Source: SKUL01 sp964487545 (GTDB taxonomy: Bacteria > Bacteroidota > Bacteroidia > Flavobacteriales_D > SKUL01). From it: a stretch of DNA of 64,000 bases. The notes under the pieces were generated by a model that saw only the letters and a program-made list of their open reading frames with translations, ran no database searches and had not been told where the DNA came from. Shown here piece by piece: positions 51,526 through 61,341 of this stretch (position 1 is its first letter; each line of letters opens with the position of its first letter). Where the stretch lies: assembly GCA_964487545.1 (NCBI GenBank), contig CAZARI010000005.1, positions 55,448 to 119,447 of the forward strand. Reading direction: 5' to 3'. Position numbers and translations under genes: made by a program.

Positions 51526-52866
51526 ATGGCTCAACAACTGACCATATTAGGCGGAGGAGAAAGCGGCATCGGAGCTGCCCGACTTGCTGTGCGCAATGGC
51601 TGGCAAGTGTTTCTTTCAGACAAGGGCAAGCTGTCCAGCAAAACCAAAGTAATTCTTAACGAGCTGGGTGTGCAGTGGGAAGAGCATCAACACAGCATCC
51701 ATCAATTGATGACGAGCGATTTGGTGGTGAAGAGCCCAGGTATTCCCGGTTCTGCCTCTGTCATTCAATCGCTCAAGAAAAATGGTATTCGGGTGATTTC
51801 TGAAATAGAATTTGCCTTTAGATACAATACAGCGCGGGTAATTGCAGTGACCGGAAGCAATGGCAAAACCACCACTACACTGCTCACGCATCATATTTTG
51901 CGAAAGGCAGGAATAAACGCGGCAGTGGCCGGAAACATTGGCAATAGCTTTGCCGGAGCCTTAACCGCCACCGCCATTCCCGAGTGGTTTGTGTTGGAAG
52001 TGAGTAGCTTTCAGTTGGATGATATCGACCAGTTTCGGCCCGATATTGCCATTCTCACCAACATCACCCCCGACCACCTTGATCGATACAATTACCGGCT
52101 CCAAGAATATGCCGATGCTAAGTTCGCGATTACCCGAAATCAAAAATCGCAGGACTATTTCATCTATTGTGCCGACGATAAGCAAATCGAAGCGGGCATG
52201 CTTCGACACGAAATCAAGGCGCGCACAATCCCCTTCTCTCTGCACCCACTATCGGGCGATGGCGCATTCACAGACCAAAATCAGTTTAACATAATTATTA
52301 ATCAAAATCAATTTACTATGTCATTACACGAACTCGCATTGCAAGGCAATCACAACGCATACAACTCTATGGCTGCTGGCATCGCCGCACGGGTTTTGGA
52401 AATCCGCAAGGAATTGGTTCGGGAAAGTCTAGGTGATTTTCAAAACATTGAGCACCGACTTGAATTTGTTGCGAGGGTGCATGGCATCACATTTATCAAC
52501 GATTCAAAAGCCACCAATATCAATTCGACGTGGTACGCCCTCGAAAGCTTCGACCAGCCCATCATCTGGATCGTAGGCGGTGTGGATAAAGGAAACGACT
52601 ATCTGGCGCTGAAACCACTGGTAAAGAATAAAGTCAAAGGCATTATTTGTCTGGGCGTTGACAACAGCAAGATCATCGACGCTTTTTCAGATTTGTTTCA
52701 CTATATCCCCGAGGTGCAATCGGCCGAAGATGCAGTGCGTGCGGCATACCAGATGGGCGAGAAGGATGACGTGGTGGTATTGAGCCCGGCTTGTGCAAGT
52801 TTCGATCTTTTTGAGAATTACGAAGACCGCGGTCACCAGTTTAAAAGCGCGGTAAAGGCACTTTAA
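51526..52866 (+). CDS. murD: UDP-N-acetylmuramoylalanine-D-glutamate ligase MurD
   Basis: 446 residues, complete three-domain MurD. Domain 1 (LTILGGGESGIGAARLA), domain 2 ATP site AVTGSNGKTTTTLLTH with NITPDHLDRY, and domain 3 (from about 300) with HRLEFV, NDSKATNINSTW, GGVDKGNDY and SPACASFDLFENYEDRG. It adds D-Glu to UDP-MurNAc-L-Ala. Domain 3 is duplicated in the two genes directly downstream. Confidence 0.95.
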   Translation: MAQQLTILGGGESGIGAARLAVRNGWQVFLSDKGKLSSKTKVILNELGVQWEEHQHSIHQLMTSDLVVKSPGIPGSASVIQSLKKNGIRVISEIEFAFRYNTARVIAVTGSNGKTTTTLLTHHILRKAGINAAVAGNIGNSFAGALTATAIPEWFVLEVSSFQLDDIDQFRPDIAILTNITPDHLDRYNYRLQEYADAKFAITRNQKSQDYFIYCADDKQIEAGMLRHEIKARTIPFSLHPLSGDGAFTDQNQFNIIINQNQFTMSLHELALQGNHNAYNSMAAGIAARVLEIRKELVRESLGDFQNIEHRLEFVARVHGITFINDSKATNINSTWYALESFDQPIIWIVGGVDKGNDYLALKPLVKNKVKGIICLGVDNSKIIDAFSDLFHYIPEVQSAEDAVRAAYQMGEKDDVVVLSPACASFDLFENYEDRGHQFKSAVKAL

Positions 52867-52894
52867 CCAAACCAGAAATCAATCACCATTAGCC

Positions 52895-53422
52895 ATGAAT
52901 AAGACCATTACAAAAATCGACCGGAATGTTATGCAATCCATGACGGACACCTTGTTGGCTGCCCGCAAAAACAACCTCAAGGAGGTATTGGAAATTGCGC
53001 ACCGCTTGGAAACGGTGGCCGTTGTGGATGATGTGACCTACATCAATGATTCTAAATCTACGAATGTAAATGCAACACTGTACTCTTTTGAATGCATGAC
53101 GCGGCCGGTGGTCTGGATCGCATCATCATCCGATTGGGCTCAGGATTACAGCCCCTTGGGAGATTTGGTGCGTACTAAAGTTAAAGCCATTGTGTGTGTC
53201 GAGACCAAAAACTGCTCTCCAGCCTTTGATTTTTCATTTGGTGTAGCCGTATGGAAATGCCACACCATAGACGATGCCCTCTGTACAGCGCGTGAACTCG
53301 CCGCTTCTGGCGACGCTGTTTTGTATTCTCCTGCTCATCCGGCAGAGCTCTGCTTCGGCAGTTACAAAGAACGCGGAGTTTATTTCCGCAATCTCATTAA
53401 CCCGTTGTTTAACTCAATCTAA
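52895..53422 (+). CDS. stand-alone MurD domain-3-like protein, paralogue 1
   Basis: 175 residues aligning only with the C-terminal domain of MurD. Conserved: HRLE (36-39), YINDSKSTNVNAT (49-61) and the closing SYKERGVYF. Changed: MurD GGVDKG is SSSDWA (77-82), and SPACASFDLF is SPAHPAELCF (145-154), so residues that hold D-Glu in MurD (the GGxDK Lys and the SPACAS loop) are altered. It lacks UDP-sugar and ATP-binding domains, so it cannot be a ligase. It starts 28 nt after murD. Possibly a pseudoenzyme or regulator of MurD or the divisome (inference). Confidence 0.85.
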   Translation: MNKTITKIDRNVMQSMTDTLLAARKNNLKEVLEIAHRLETVAVVDDVTYINDSKSTNVNATLYSFECMTRPVVWIASSSDWAQDYSPLGDLVRTKVKAIVCVETKNCSPAFDFSFGVAVWKCHTIDDALCTARELAASGDAVLYSPAHPAELCFGSYKERGVYFRNLINPLFNSI

Positions 53423-53427
53423 AAGCC

Positions 53428-53949
53428 ATGTCAAACCCTCGTTCATTTACCATTCACAAAAGCAAAAAAAGCCTGGTCGATAAAATGCTCACGGCCCGGC
53501 AAAGCCTAATTGCAAGCATCAGCACCCTCGATCACCGGCTCGAACAGGTGACAGAAATCAACGGTGTGTCATTTATCAACGATTCCAGAGCTACCGGAAT
53601 TCTCGATACCCGCGATTCGATGAAGTGCATCAACAAACCAATCATTTGGATTGCCTGCTCCACATCGCACGATCGCGATTACTCGCTCATTGAAAAGTAC
53701 GTGAAGTACAAAATCAAATCGATTGTGGTGTTCGGAAACGATGGCGATGATAATGTGCAACAGTTTAGTGATATGGTAGAAAACTTTGTGCGACTACCCA
53801 ATATGTTCGAGGCCGTGGTGCAGGCCCAAAAGTTCGCAGGCTCTGGTGATGTCATTTTGTTTTCGCCGAGCTGTGCCAGTTCCGGCATGTTTACCAATTA
53901 CGCCGAAAGGGGCAATGTCTTCAAAAAAATAGTTAGCCAACTCACTTGA
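53428..53949 (+). CDS. stand-alone MurD domain-3-like protein, paralogue 2
   Basis: 173 residues, same domain-only architecture as its neighbour and the motifs at the same positions: HRLE (36-39), FINDSRATGILDT (49-61, Lys to Arg and Asn to Gly), ACSTSHDRDY in place of GGVDKGNDY, and SPSCASSGMF (146-155) where the SPACAS loop is largely kept, followed by NYAERGNVF. It is therefore degenerate in a different way from paralogue 1. 5 nt after paralogue 1 and overlapping ftsW by 4 nt, so it is a real cotranslated dcw member. Confidence 0.85.
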   Translation: MSNPRSFTIHKSKKSLVDKMLTARQSLIASISTLDHRLEQVTEINGVSFINDSRATGILDTRDSMKCINKPIIWIACSTSHDRDYSLIEKYVKYKIKSIVVFGNDGDDNVQQFSDMVENFVRLPNMFEAVVQAQKFAGSGDVILFSPSCASSGMFTNYAERGNVFKKIVSQLT

Positions 53950-55124
53950 CAACGGTTTTTAAATACCTTAAAGGAGACCGCGTAATTTGGATTATTGCGC
54001 TCATTCTGGCTGCCGTTTCTTTGCTGTCGGTATATAGCTCTATTTCGTCGCTGGCCTACAAGCACTATGACGGAAATACGTTCTATTACCTATTTAAGCA
54101 CGGTATTATGCTAGCCATGGGATTGCTGATAATGTACTACGTGCACCGCGTTAAGTTCAGGTACTTTTCGCGCATATCGCAAATGGCCGTTTGGCTTGCC
54201 GTTTTGTTACTCGGGCTCACCCTTGTTTTTGGGGCAAATATCAACGAAGCCAGCCGCTGGCTACGAATTCCGGTCATTAATCAAAATATTCAGCCTTCTG
54301 ACTTTGCCAAGATTGCGCTGATCACTTTTGTAGCACGGATCCTCTCGCAACGACAGGACAACATCAAAAGTTTTAAAGAGGGGGTGTTGCCCGTGCTGAT
54401 TCCAATCGGCCTAATTTGCGGATTGATTCTGCCCGCCAACTTCTCTACGGCCGCAATGCTTTTCTGCGTTTGCCTGGTGCTCATGTTTGTGGGTAGGGTA
54501 GCCATCAAACACATTGCACTGGTGGTAGGCGCTGGAATTGCGGGTTTTGCTTTGTTGTTGATGCTCACTTCTGTGCTGCCTGATGTGCTGCCACGTGCCG
54601 AAACATGGAAAAATAGAATTGTCAATTTTCAGGAAACGGACGATGAGGCCACTTATCAAATAGACCACGCTATGATGGCTATCCAGGCTGGTGGAATTTT
54701 ACCCAAAGGCCCCGGCCACGGTGATTCTCGAAACTATTTGCCACACCCGTATTCAGACATGATTTATGCCTTTATCATTGAAGAGTACGGCGCGGTGATC
54801 GGTGGTCTAGGAATATTGCTGCTCTACCTGATTTTGTTGTATCGTGCCATCCGTATCGCTCAGCGTTGCGAGGTTACTTTTGGATCGCTGATGGTGATTG
54901 GACTAACGTTTTCCATTGTCTTTCAGGCATTGGTGAACATGTCGGTGGCGGTAAAACTAATGCCCGTCACCGGCCAGCCTTTGCCACTGGTGAGTATGGG
55001 CGGAACTTCTACCTGGCTCACGTGCGTGGCGCTGGGAATGATTTTAAGTGTGAGTCGCGCGGTTGAAACAAATACGAAGCCGACTCCAAAAATGAAAAAG
55101 AAACGGGATTATGCAGTCGCGTAG
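53946..55124 (+). CDS. ftsW: peptidoglycan glycosyltransferase FtsW (SEDS family)
   Basis: 392 residues, TTG start in a TTGA overlap. About ten transmembrane helices. SEDS signatures: ASRWLRIPVINQNIQPSDFAKIALI, DEATYQIDHAMMAIQAGGILPKGPGHGDSRNYLPHPYSDMIYAFI (shortened here to GPGHGDSRNYLPHPYSDMI) and LPLVSMGGTSTW. It polymerises septal glycan with FtsI. Confidence 0.94.
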   Translation: MTTVFKYLKGDRVIWIIALILAAVSLLSVYSSISSLAYKHYDGNTFYYLFKHGIMLAMGLLIMYYVHRVKFRYFSRISQMAVWLAVLLLGLTLVFGANINEASRWLRIPVINQNIQPSDFAKIALITFVARILSQRQDNIKSFKEGVLPVLIPIGLICGLILPANFSTAAMLFCVCLVLMFVGRVAIKHIALVVGAGIAGFALLLMLTSVLPDVLPRAETWKNRIVNFQETDDEATYQIDHAMMAIQAGGILPKGPGHGDSRNYLPHPYSDMIYAFIIEEYGAVIGGLGILLLYLILLYRAIRIAQRCEVTFGSLMVIGLTFSIVFQALVNMSVAVKLMPVTGQPLPLVSMGGTSTWLTCVALGMILSVSRAVETNTKPTPKMKKKRDYAVA

Positions 55125-56214
55125 ATACATGATTAGCGGTGGAGGAACTGGCGGACATATTTTTCCGGCCATTGCCATTGCGCATGCGCTGAAAAAAATC
55201 CAACCGCAAGCCGAATTCCTTTTTGTGGGTGCAAAGGGAAGAATGGAAATGGAGAAGGTTCCGGCCGCGGGTTTTAAAATTGAAGGGTTGTGGATTAGCG
55301 GTCTACAACGCAAACTCACCTTGCGCAACGCCACCTTCCCCTTCAAAGTGCTGAGTAGCCTTTGGCGCTCTAAAAAACTGATTAAAGATTTTAAGCCCGA
55401 TGCGGTAATTGGGGTTGGGGGCTATGCCAGCGGACCGTTGCTTCAGGTGGCCGCCGCACTGGGCATTCCCACGCTCATCCAAGAACAGAATTCCTATCCG
55501 GGCATCACCAATAAATTGCTGGCCCGAAAGGTCAGCCGCATTTGCGTTGCCTATCAAGGAATGGAGCGCTGGTTTCCGGCGACAAAAATTATTATCACCG
55601 GAAATCCGGTTCGGCAGGAGGTCATTGATATTGCCGGAAAAAGGGCGGCATCACTCCAGCATTTTGGTCTGGTGGAGAACCAACCGGTTTTGCTCGTCGT
55701 TGGCGGAAGTCTGGGTGCCCGTACTATCAACAACAGCCTGACCGACGGGGTAGAAAAACTGACGAAGGCGGGAATACAGGTGATTTGGCAAACTGGAAAA
55801 CTTTACGAACAATCGGCCAACGACCTGATGGAGCAAAGGCAATGGGAACAGGTGTCGGTTCACGCCTTTATCTCGCGAATGGATCTGGCCTATGCTGCTG
55901 CTGATTTGGTAGTGAGTCGCGCAGGTGCTATTTCGATTTCCGAACTGTCAGCGGTAAAAAAGCCGACGGTGTTGGTGCCATCGCCCAACGTGGCCGAAGA
56001 TCATCAAACCAAAAATGCAATGGCACTGGTCGATAATCAGGCGGCCATTTTGGTTCGCGATAATGAAGCGGCTAATCAACTGATAGATGTGGTGCTGAAC
56101 ACCATTAACCATAAAGAAAAACTGCAGGAGCTGTCGGTCAATATTGCAAAAATGGCCTTTGAAAATGCAGCCGAAAAAATTGCAAATGAAGTGAATAGGC
56201 TTATCGTTAAATGA
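55111..56214 (+). CDS. murG: lipid II synthase MurG
   Basis: 367 residues, 14-nt overlap with ftsW. GT-B fold with SGGGTGGHIFPAIAIA, IGVGGYASGPLL, QEQNSYPGITNKLLAR, VVGGSLGARTINNS and SRAGAISISELSAVKKPTVLVPSP. It transfers GlcNAc to lipid I on the inner face of the membrane. Confidence 0.96.
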   Translation: MQSRRYMISGGGTGGHIFPAIAIAHALKKIQPQAEFLFVGAKGRMEMEKVPAAGFKIEGLWISGLQRKLTLRNATFPFKVLSSLWRSKKLIKDFKPDAVIGVGGYASGPLLQVAAALGIPTLIQEQNSYPGITNKLLARKVSRICVAYQGMERWFPATKIIITGNPVRQEVIDIAGKRAASLQHFGLVENQPVLLVVGGSLGARTINNSLTDGVEKLTKAGIQVIWQTGKLYEQSANDLMEQRQWEQVSVHAFISRMDLAYAAADLVVSRAGAISISELSAVKKPTVLVPSPNVAEDHQTKNAMALVDNQAAILVRDNEAANQLIDVVLNTINHKEKLQELSVNIAKMAFENAAEKIANEVNRLIVK

Positions 56215-57578
56215 ATATCAACACCTTACATAGCGTCTATTTTATTGGCATCGGAGGCATTGGTATGAGCGCCCTGGCCAAGTATTTCCGTTTGCAGGGA
56301 ATGGCTGTGTCGGGCTACGATCGCGGCCGAAATGCCATGTGTGCTTCGCTCGAGAAGCTGGGGTTGAAAATTTATTACGAGGATGCCATTGATTTGATTC
56401 CTGAAGCATTTTTGAATACACCGAAAGAAAGGGCGTTGGTGATTTATACGCCGGCTGTGTCTGAAAAACACCGCCAACTCAATTTCCTGAAAGAGCAGGG
56501 TTTCGAGGTCGTTAAAAGATCAGTAGCGCTCGGAAACTTGGTGGCAGGATTCAAAACCATTGCCGTTGCTGGCACGCACGGAAAAACGACCACCTCGGCA
56601 ATGATCGCACACCTGCTTACGGAAAGTGGTGTGGGATGTAACGCTTTTCTGGGCGGAATCAGCACCAACTACAACAACAATTTGATAGCTGACACCTCCA
56701 GTCGGTATGCTGTTGTTGAGGCAGACGAGTACGATCGCTCGTTTCTAACCCTTCAACCCGAGTATGCGGTGGTGACTTCCATCGAAAGCGACCACCTCGA
56801 TATATACGGCAGCGATGCAGAGCTACACGATTCTTTTCGTCAGTTTGCTATGCAGATCAAGCCCAATGGAAAGTTGTTTTTTAAAATTGGCTTGCCAGCG
56901 TTGAATCCGACCATTAGTAATATCAGTTACGGACTGGTTTCAAACGCCACCTTGCGCGCAGAAAATATTCGCATCAATGCCGGGGTTTATGAGTTTGACC
57001 TAAGCTACGGTAATAAAAAGGTGGACGGTTTGAAGCTCGGATTGCCGGGTCGGCACAATGTAGAAAACGCGCTGGCTGCGGTCGGAGTGGCCTTTGCTCT
57101 TGAAATAGATCCCGAAGCCATTCGCTCAGCGCTGGGGTCTTTCGCTGGGGTGAAGCGCCGCTTTGAAGTGCATGTAACAAATAAGGATCGGATTTTTATT
57201 GACGACTACGCACATCACCCTTCAGAGATTTCCGCGTTTGTTTCTTCTGTTCGCGAAATGTATCCGAAAAAAGAACTGATCGGTGTGTTCCAGCCGCATT
57301 TGTATTCCCGCACGCGCGATTTGGCTGAAGACTTTGGTCGGGCACTTTCGCAACTCGACGAAGTGATTTTGCTCGATATCTATCCCGCCCGCGAGGCACC
57401 TATCGAAGGGGTGAATGCTGAAATGCTGCTTCAACATATTCATATCAGCCGAAAGGCGGTATGGACCACCGAAGCCTTGCTCGCGCGGGTTCGTGAGCAG
57501 GCTCCAGAAGTACTGCTCACCATGGGTGCCGGAGACATTGAATTATTGGTTGAACCTTTAAAAGAAGCCATGCGGTGA
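56211..57578 (+). CDS. murC: UDP-N-acetylmuramate-L-alanine ligase MurC
   Basis: 455 residues, ATGA overlap with murG. Domain 1 IGIGGIGMSALAKY, domain 2 VAGTHGKTTTSAMIAH, ESDHLDIYG, domain 3 DDYAHHPSEISAF and QPHLYSRTRDL are all canonical MurC. First amino-acid addition in the peptidoglycan pathway. Confidence 0.96.
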   Translation: MNINTLHSVYFIGIGGIGMSALAKYFRLQGMAVSGYDRGRNAMCASLEKLGLKIYYEDAIDLIPEAFLNTPKERALVIYTPAVSEKHRQLNFLKEQGFEVVKRSVALGNLVAGFKTIAVAGTHGKTTTSAMIAHLLTESGVGCNAFLGGISTNYNNNLIADTSSRYAVVEADEYDRSFLTLQPEYAVVTSIESDHLDIYGSDAELHDSFRQFAMQIKPNGKLFFKIGLPALNPTISNISYGLVSNATLRAENIRINAGVYEFDLSYGNKKVDGLKLGLPGRHNVENALAAVGVAFALEIDPEAIRSALGSFAGVKRRFEVHVTNKDRIFIDDYAHHPSEISAFVSSVREMYPKKELIGVFQPHLYSRTRDLAEDFGRALSQLDEVILLDIYPAREAPIEGVNAEMLLQHIHISRKAVWTTEALLARVREQAPEVLLTMGAGDIELLVEPLKEAMR

Positions 57579-58351
57579 AAATGTTGTACAGAAAAATAGG
57601 ACCCTTGTTCGGACTGCTTACACTGCTGGTGCTTTTTGGTTTTGTAACCAGCACCCATAATCACATGCCTTGCACCGGTGTTGAGATTAATGTTCAGTCA
57701 AAAGCACAGATGTTTTTTATTGACCGCACTGATGTTTATCACCAGATTGTGAACACAGCCGATTCTGTAGAGGGACAAGTGCTCTCTGCCTTAAACATTC
57801 AGCAAATTGAAGATGCCATTGCGGCCATGCCTGAGGTGAAATCGGTGGATGTTTTCAGAACCATCAACGGAAAGCTCGAAGTTAAGGTCGATTTGCGTGT
57901 GCCAATTGCAAGGGTTTTTTACCCCAACGGACACTCCTTTTATCTGGATGAAGAAGGTGGAATTATGCCGCTTTCCAATAAATATACTGCGAGGGTGCTA
58001 ACGGTTAATGGCTTTGTGTGGGACACGAAAATTGCCGCGGATAAAGACGTTCCAGAGGTTTCGATCTGGGACAAGCAGCAGCGCGATGTCTACCGGTTGG
58101 CCACCTTTATTGAAAGTGATCCGTTCTGGAAAGCACAAATTCAACAAGTGTATGTTGACGAAAACCTTGAATACGTGCTCATTCCAAGGGTAGGAAATTA
58201 CGAAATTCAGTTCGGAGAAATGGACCGGATTGAAAGGAAGTTTAGCCAACTTAACGCGTTCTACGAACAGGCTTTAAGTAAATCTGGCTGGAATAAATAC
58301 CGCTCAATTAATCTCAAATACAAAGATCAAATCGTCTGCAGAAAAAAGTAA
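57575..58351 (+). CDS. ftsQ: cell division protein FtsQ (DivIB-like)
   Basis: 258 residues, GTG start with a 4-nt overlap; an ATG two codons later is equivalent. One N-terminal transmembrane helix (about 9-27), then a periplasmic POTRA/FtsQ-type region (NIQQIEDAIAAMPEVKSVDVFRTINGKLEVKV). The assignment also rests on position ahead of ftsA and ftsZ. It links the cytoplasmic ring to FtsL and FtsWI. Confidence 0.88.
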   Translation: MKMLYRKIGPLFGLLTLLVLFGFVTSTHNHMPCTGVEINVQSKAQMFFIDRTDVYHQIVNTADSVEGQVLSALNIQQIEDAIAAMPEVKSVDVFRTINGKLEVKVDLRVPIARVFYPNGHSFYLDEEGGIMPLSNKYTARVLTVNGFVWDTKIAADKDVPEVSIWDKQQRDVYRLATFIESDPFWKAQIQQVYVDENLEYVLIPRVGNYEIQFGEMDRIERKFSQLNAFYEQALSKSGWNKYRSINLKYKDQIVCRKK

Positions 58352-58355
58352 AACT

Positions 58356-59624
58356 ATGGAGTCACCAGAAATTATTGTCGGTCTTGACATCGGAACAACA
58401 AAAATCGCCTGCCACGTGGGGCGTAAGAATGAATTTGGAAAAATTGAAATCCTCGGTTCCGGAAAATCGGAATCGTTAGGGGTGCTTCATGGTGTGGTCA
58501 CCAATATTGAAAAAACCGTGCAGTCTATTCGAGCCGCTGTAGAGCAAGCCGAGGAAGAAAGCGGACATGAAATCACTGTTGTTCATGTTGGGATTGCCGG
58601 ACAGCACATCAAAAGCCTTCAGCACCGTGGTATTTTTACCCGCGATTCGCTTGAAGATGAAATTGAGCAGAAGGATATCGATGCACTGATAGAGGACATG
58701 TACAAGTTGGTGATGCAGCCAGGCGAGGAGATCATTCATGTGTTGCCGCAGGAGTACATCGTCGATAATGAGCAAAACATTAAAGATCCGATCGGCATGT
58801 CGGGCATGCGACTTGAGGCCAACTTTCACATCATCACCGGCCGAATAGCCGCCATCAAGCACATTTATAAATGTGTTGCCAAAGCCGGGTTGGAGGTAGC
58901 CAGTCTCATTCTTGAACCTTTAGCCTCATCTGAAGCAGTTTTGAGTGAAGAGGAAAAGGAAGCAGGAGTGGTTTTGGTGGATATCGGAGGCGGAACCAGC
59001 GATCTGGCCATCTTTCAGGATGGCATCATTCGCCATACAGCGGTTATTCCATTTGGTGGAAACGTCATCACAGAAGACATCAAAACCGGATGCACCATTA
59101 TGAAAAAGCAGGCCGAGTTGCTAAAGGTGAAATTCGGCTCGGCGTTAAGCAGCGATAGCCAGGAAAACGAAATGGTATGTATTCCGGGTTTGCGTGGCCG
59201 CGACCCCAAAGAGATTTCGATTAAGAATCTGGCCAGCATCATTCAGGCCCGCATGGAAGAAATTTTGGAACACGTGTATTTCGAAATCAAGAATTCTGGC
59301 TATGAGCGTCATTTGATTGCCGGAATCGTCATTACCGGAGGCGGATCGCAACTACGTCATATTAGCCAGCTTTGTGAGTTCATCGCCGGAATGGACACCC
59401 GCATCGGCTATCCCAACGAACACCTCGGAAAGAGCAACTCAGATGAACTGGCCAGCCCAACGCACGCAACAGGAGTTGGACTAGTGATTAAAGGGTTTCA
59501 GCAATATGAAAAAACCAGGCAAAAAAATACTACCGTAAAAAACCATTCACGCAAAACACAGGGCAGTTTTTTTGAGAAAATACTGGCCAAAGGAAAAGAA
59601 TGGTTTGAAGACGAAGAGATGTAA
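58356..59624 (+). CDS. ftsA: cell division protein FtsA
   Basis: 422 residues. Actin-like ATPase: GLDIGTTKIAC (phosphate 1), VVLVDIGGGTSDLAIF (phosphate 2) and IVITGGGSQL (adenosine). SHS2 domain 1C follows VTNIEKTVQ. The C-terminal amphipathic tail (FFEKILAKGKEWFEDEEM) anchors FtsZ filaments to the membrane. 4 nt after ftsQ. Confidence 0.95.
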   Translation: MESPEIIVGLDIGTTKIACHVGRKNEFGKIEILGSGKSESLGVLHGVVTNIEKTVQSIRAAVEQAEEESGHEITVVHVGIAGQHIKSLQHRGIFTRDSLEDEIEQKDIDALIEDMYKLVMQPGEEIIHVLPQEYIVDNEQNIKDPIGMSGMRLEANFHIITGRIAAIKHIYKCVAKAGLEVASLILEPLASSEAVLSEEEKEAGVVLVDIGGGTSDLAIFQDGIIRHTAVIPFGGNVITEDIKTGCTIMKKQAELLKVKFGSALSSDSQENEMVCIPGLRGRDPKEISIKNLASIIQARMEEILEHVYFEIKNSGYERHLIAGIVITGGGSQLRHISQLCEFIAGMDTRIGYPNEHLGKSNSDELASPTHATGVGLVIKGFQQYEKTRQKNTTVKNHSRKTQGSFFEKILAKGKEWFEDEEM

Positions 59625-59663
59625 AACTAAACCACACAGCACTAACCACTAAAATATACAGTT

Positions 59664-61340
59664 ATGAAATTCGATCTGCCAAAAGAATATTCCTCCATCA
59701 TTAAGGTGATTGGAGTCGGTGGTGGCGGTAGCAATGCCGTCAAACACATGTACAATCAAGGCATCAAGGGAGTAGATTTCCTGGTTTGCAATACTGATTC
59801 TCAGGCGCTGGACAGCAATCCTGTGCCCATGAAGATTCAGCTCGGTACCAGCCTAACCGAAGGCCGTGGAGCCGGTAGCATTCCCGAGGTGGGCCGCAAT
59901 GCTGCCATCGAGAATATCGACGAGATTCAAACCATTCTTGAAAAGAATACCCACATGGTGTTTGTCACCGCCGGAATGGGCGGCGGTACCGGAACCGGGG
60001 CAGCTCCTGTCATTGCCCAAACTGCCCGCGATTTGGGAATTCTCACCGTGGGAATTGTAACCTTGCCGTTTAGCTTTGAAGGGCGCAAACGAAAACTTCA
60101 GGCCGATCAAGGAATTGAAGCCATGAGAAAAGCAGTGGATACGCTGCTCATCATCAAAAACGACAAGTTGCGCGAAATCGGTGGTAACCTTACATTGAAA
60201 GATGCCTTTACCCACGCCGATGAAGTGCTGGCCACTGCGGCCCGCGGAATCGCTGAGGTGATTTCTGTTACAGGAGATATCAACGTGGATATGAACGACG
60301 TGAACACGGTTATGCGCGATAGCGGAGTGGCCATCATGGGGTCGTCTACTGCCGAAGGCGAAGACCGAGCTATGGTTGCTGTACAGTCGGCACTGGAGTC
60401 ACCACTGCTCAACGACAACGACATTCAGGGAGCCCGCTACGTGCTGCTGAACATCACCTACGGAAACCGTGAAGTGTTGATGGATGAAATCACCGAAATC
60501 ACCGATTATATTCAAGAAGCTGCAGGTTCTACTGCCGATGTAATCTGGGGTCACGCCATGGATGAGTCGCTTGGTGATAAATTGTGTGTAACCATTATCG
60601 CCACAGGATTTACCCAAAAAATCGGTATCGATCTCGAAGCGATTGAACCAGAGAAAACGTATCACGAACTTCGTGACGATGACCAACGCGCCATCACCAA
60701 ACCGATGAGCTCTCCATTTGAGCAACAAGCCTCATCACAAGACGATCCACAAGCGGCTCCAGCACCCGAAGAGCCATATCTAAAGAACAACTCAGTGGAG
60801 GAGGAAAAACCTTCGCAACACCGTTCAACGCTTTTTACGGAAGACCAAATGGATGTGCCTTATTTGAAGTCCGATTCCACTTCACATGCGGCTGACCACG
60901 TGAATAAAGAACGGGAAGACGACTTTCAGGAGGCACAACCGGCAGCCGAACAGGCCACCCCTGGAAAAAAGGTTTACACCCTCGACGATGAATTGCCGGA
61001 AGACGATGGGCACATCGAAATGCAGGTGAACCGGCGCATGGACGTGGAAGAAGAAAAACTTGTGGTGCCAAGCCAGACCCTTACCAAGGAAGAACAACAG
61101 CGTATTTCTGCTCAGCGAATTAGCCGTATTAAGGATCTTTCGGTTCGGCTAAAAACGCCATCCGGATTGTCTGATTTGGAAGCGGAGCCGGCGTATAAAA
61201 GAAGAAATATCCGGCTGAATGAGCCGCCACATTCTTCCGACAGCCAGGTATCTCGCTACTCATTGTCCGACGATGGCGATAACGAAGGCCGATCTGAACT
61301 GCGGTCCAACAATTCATTTTTACACGATAATGTAGATTAA
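59664..61340 (+). CDS. ftsZ: cell division protein FtsZ
   Basis: 558 residues. Tubulin-like core (about 1-320) with VGGGGSNAVKHM, GGGTGTGAAPVIAQ and the T7 loop NVDMNDVNTVM. A long, acidic, disordered linker (about 330-520) is typical of Bacteroidota; the C-terminus holds EPAYKRRNIRL and ends NNSFLHDNVD, a probable FtsA-contact peptide. Forms the Z ring. 39 nt after ftsA. Confidence 0.96.
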   Translation: MKFDLPKEYSSIIKVIGVGGGGSNAVKHMYNQGIKGVDFLVCNTDSQALDSNPVPMKIQLGTSLTEGRGAGSIPEVGRNAAIENIDEIQTILEKNTHMVFVTAGMGGGTGTGAAPVIAQTARDLGILTVGIVTLPFSFEGRKRKLQADQGIEAMRKAVDTLLIIKNDKLREIGGNLTLKDAFTHADEVLATAARGIAEVISVTGDINVDMNDVNTVMRDSGVAIMGSSTAEGEDRAMVAVQSALESPLLNDNDIQGARYVLLNITYGNREVLMDEITEITDYIQEAAGSTADVIWGHAMDESLGDKLCVTIIATGFTQKIGIDLEAIEPEKTYHELRDDDQRAITKPMSSPFEQQASSQDDPQAAPAPEEPYLKNNSVEEEKPSQHRSTLFTEDQMDVPYLKSDSTSHAADHVNKEREDDFQEAQPAAEQATPGKKVYTLDDELPEDDGHIEMQVNRRMDVEEEKLVVPSQTLTKEEQQRISAQRISRIKDLSVRLKTPSGLSDLEAEPAYKRRNIRLNEPPHSSDSQVSRYSLSDDGDNEGRSELRSNNSFLHDNVD

Positions 61341-61341
61341 T

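Noticed and set aside
52866..52895. Frameshifted or split murD as explanation for the extra domain-3 genes
   Set aside because: murD itself is complete at 446 residues with all three domains, and both extra genes have their own starts and diverged sequences.
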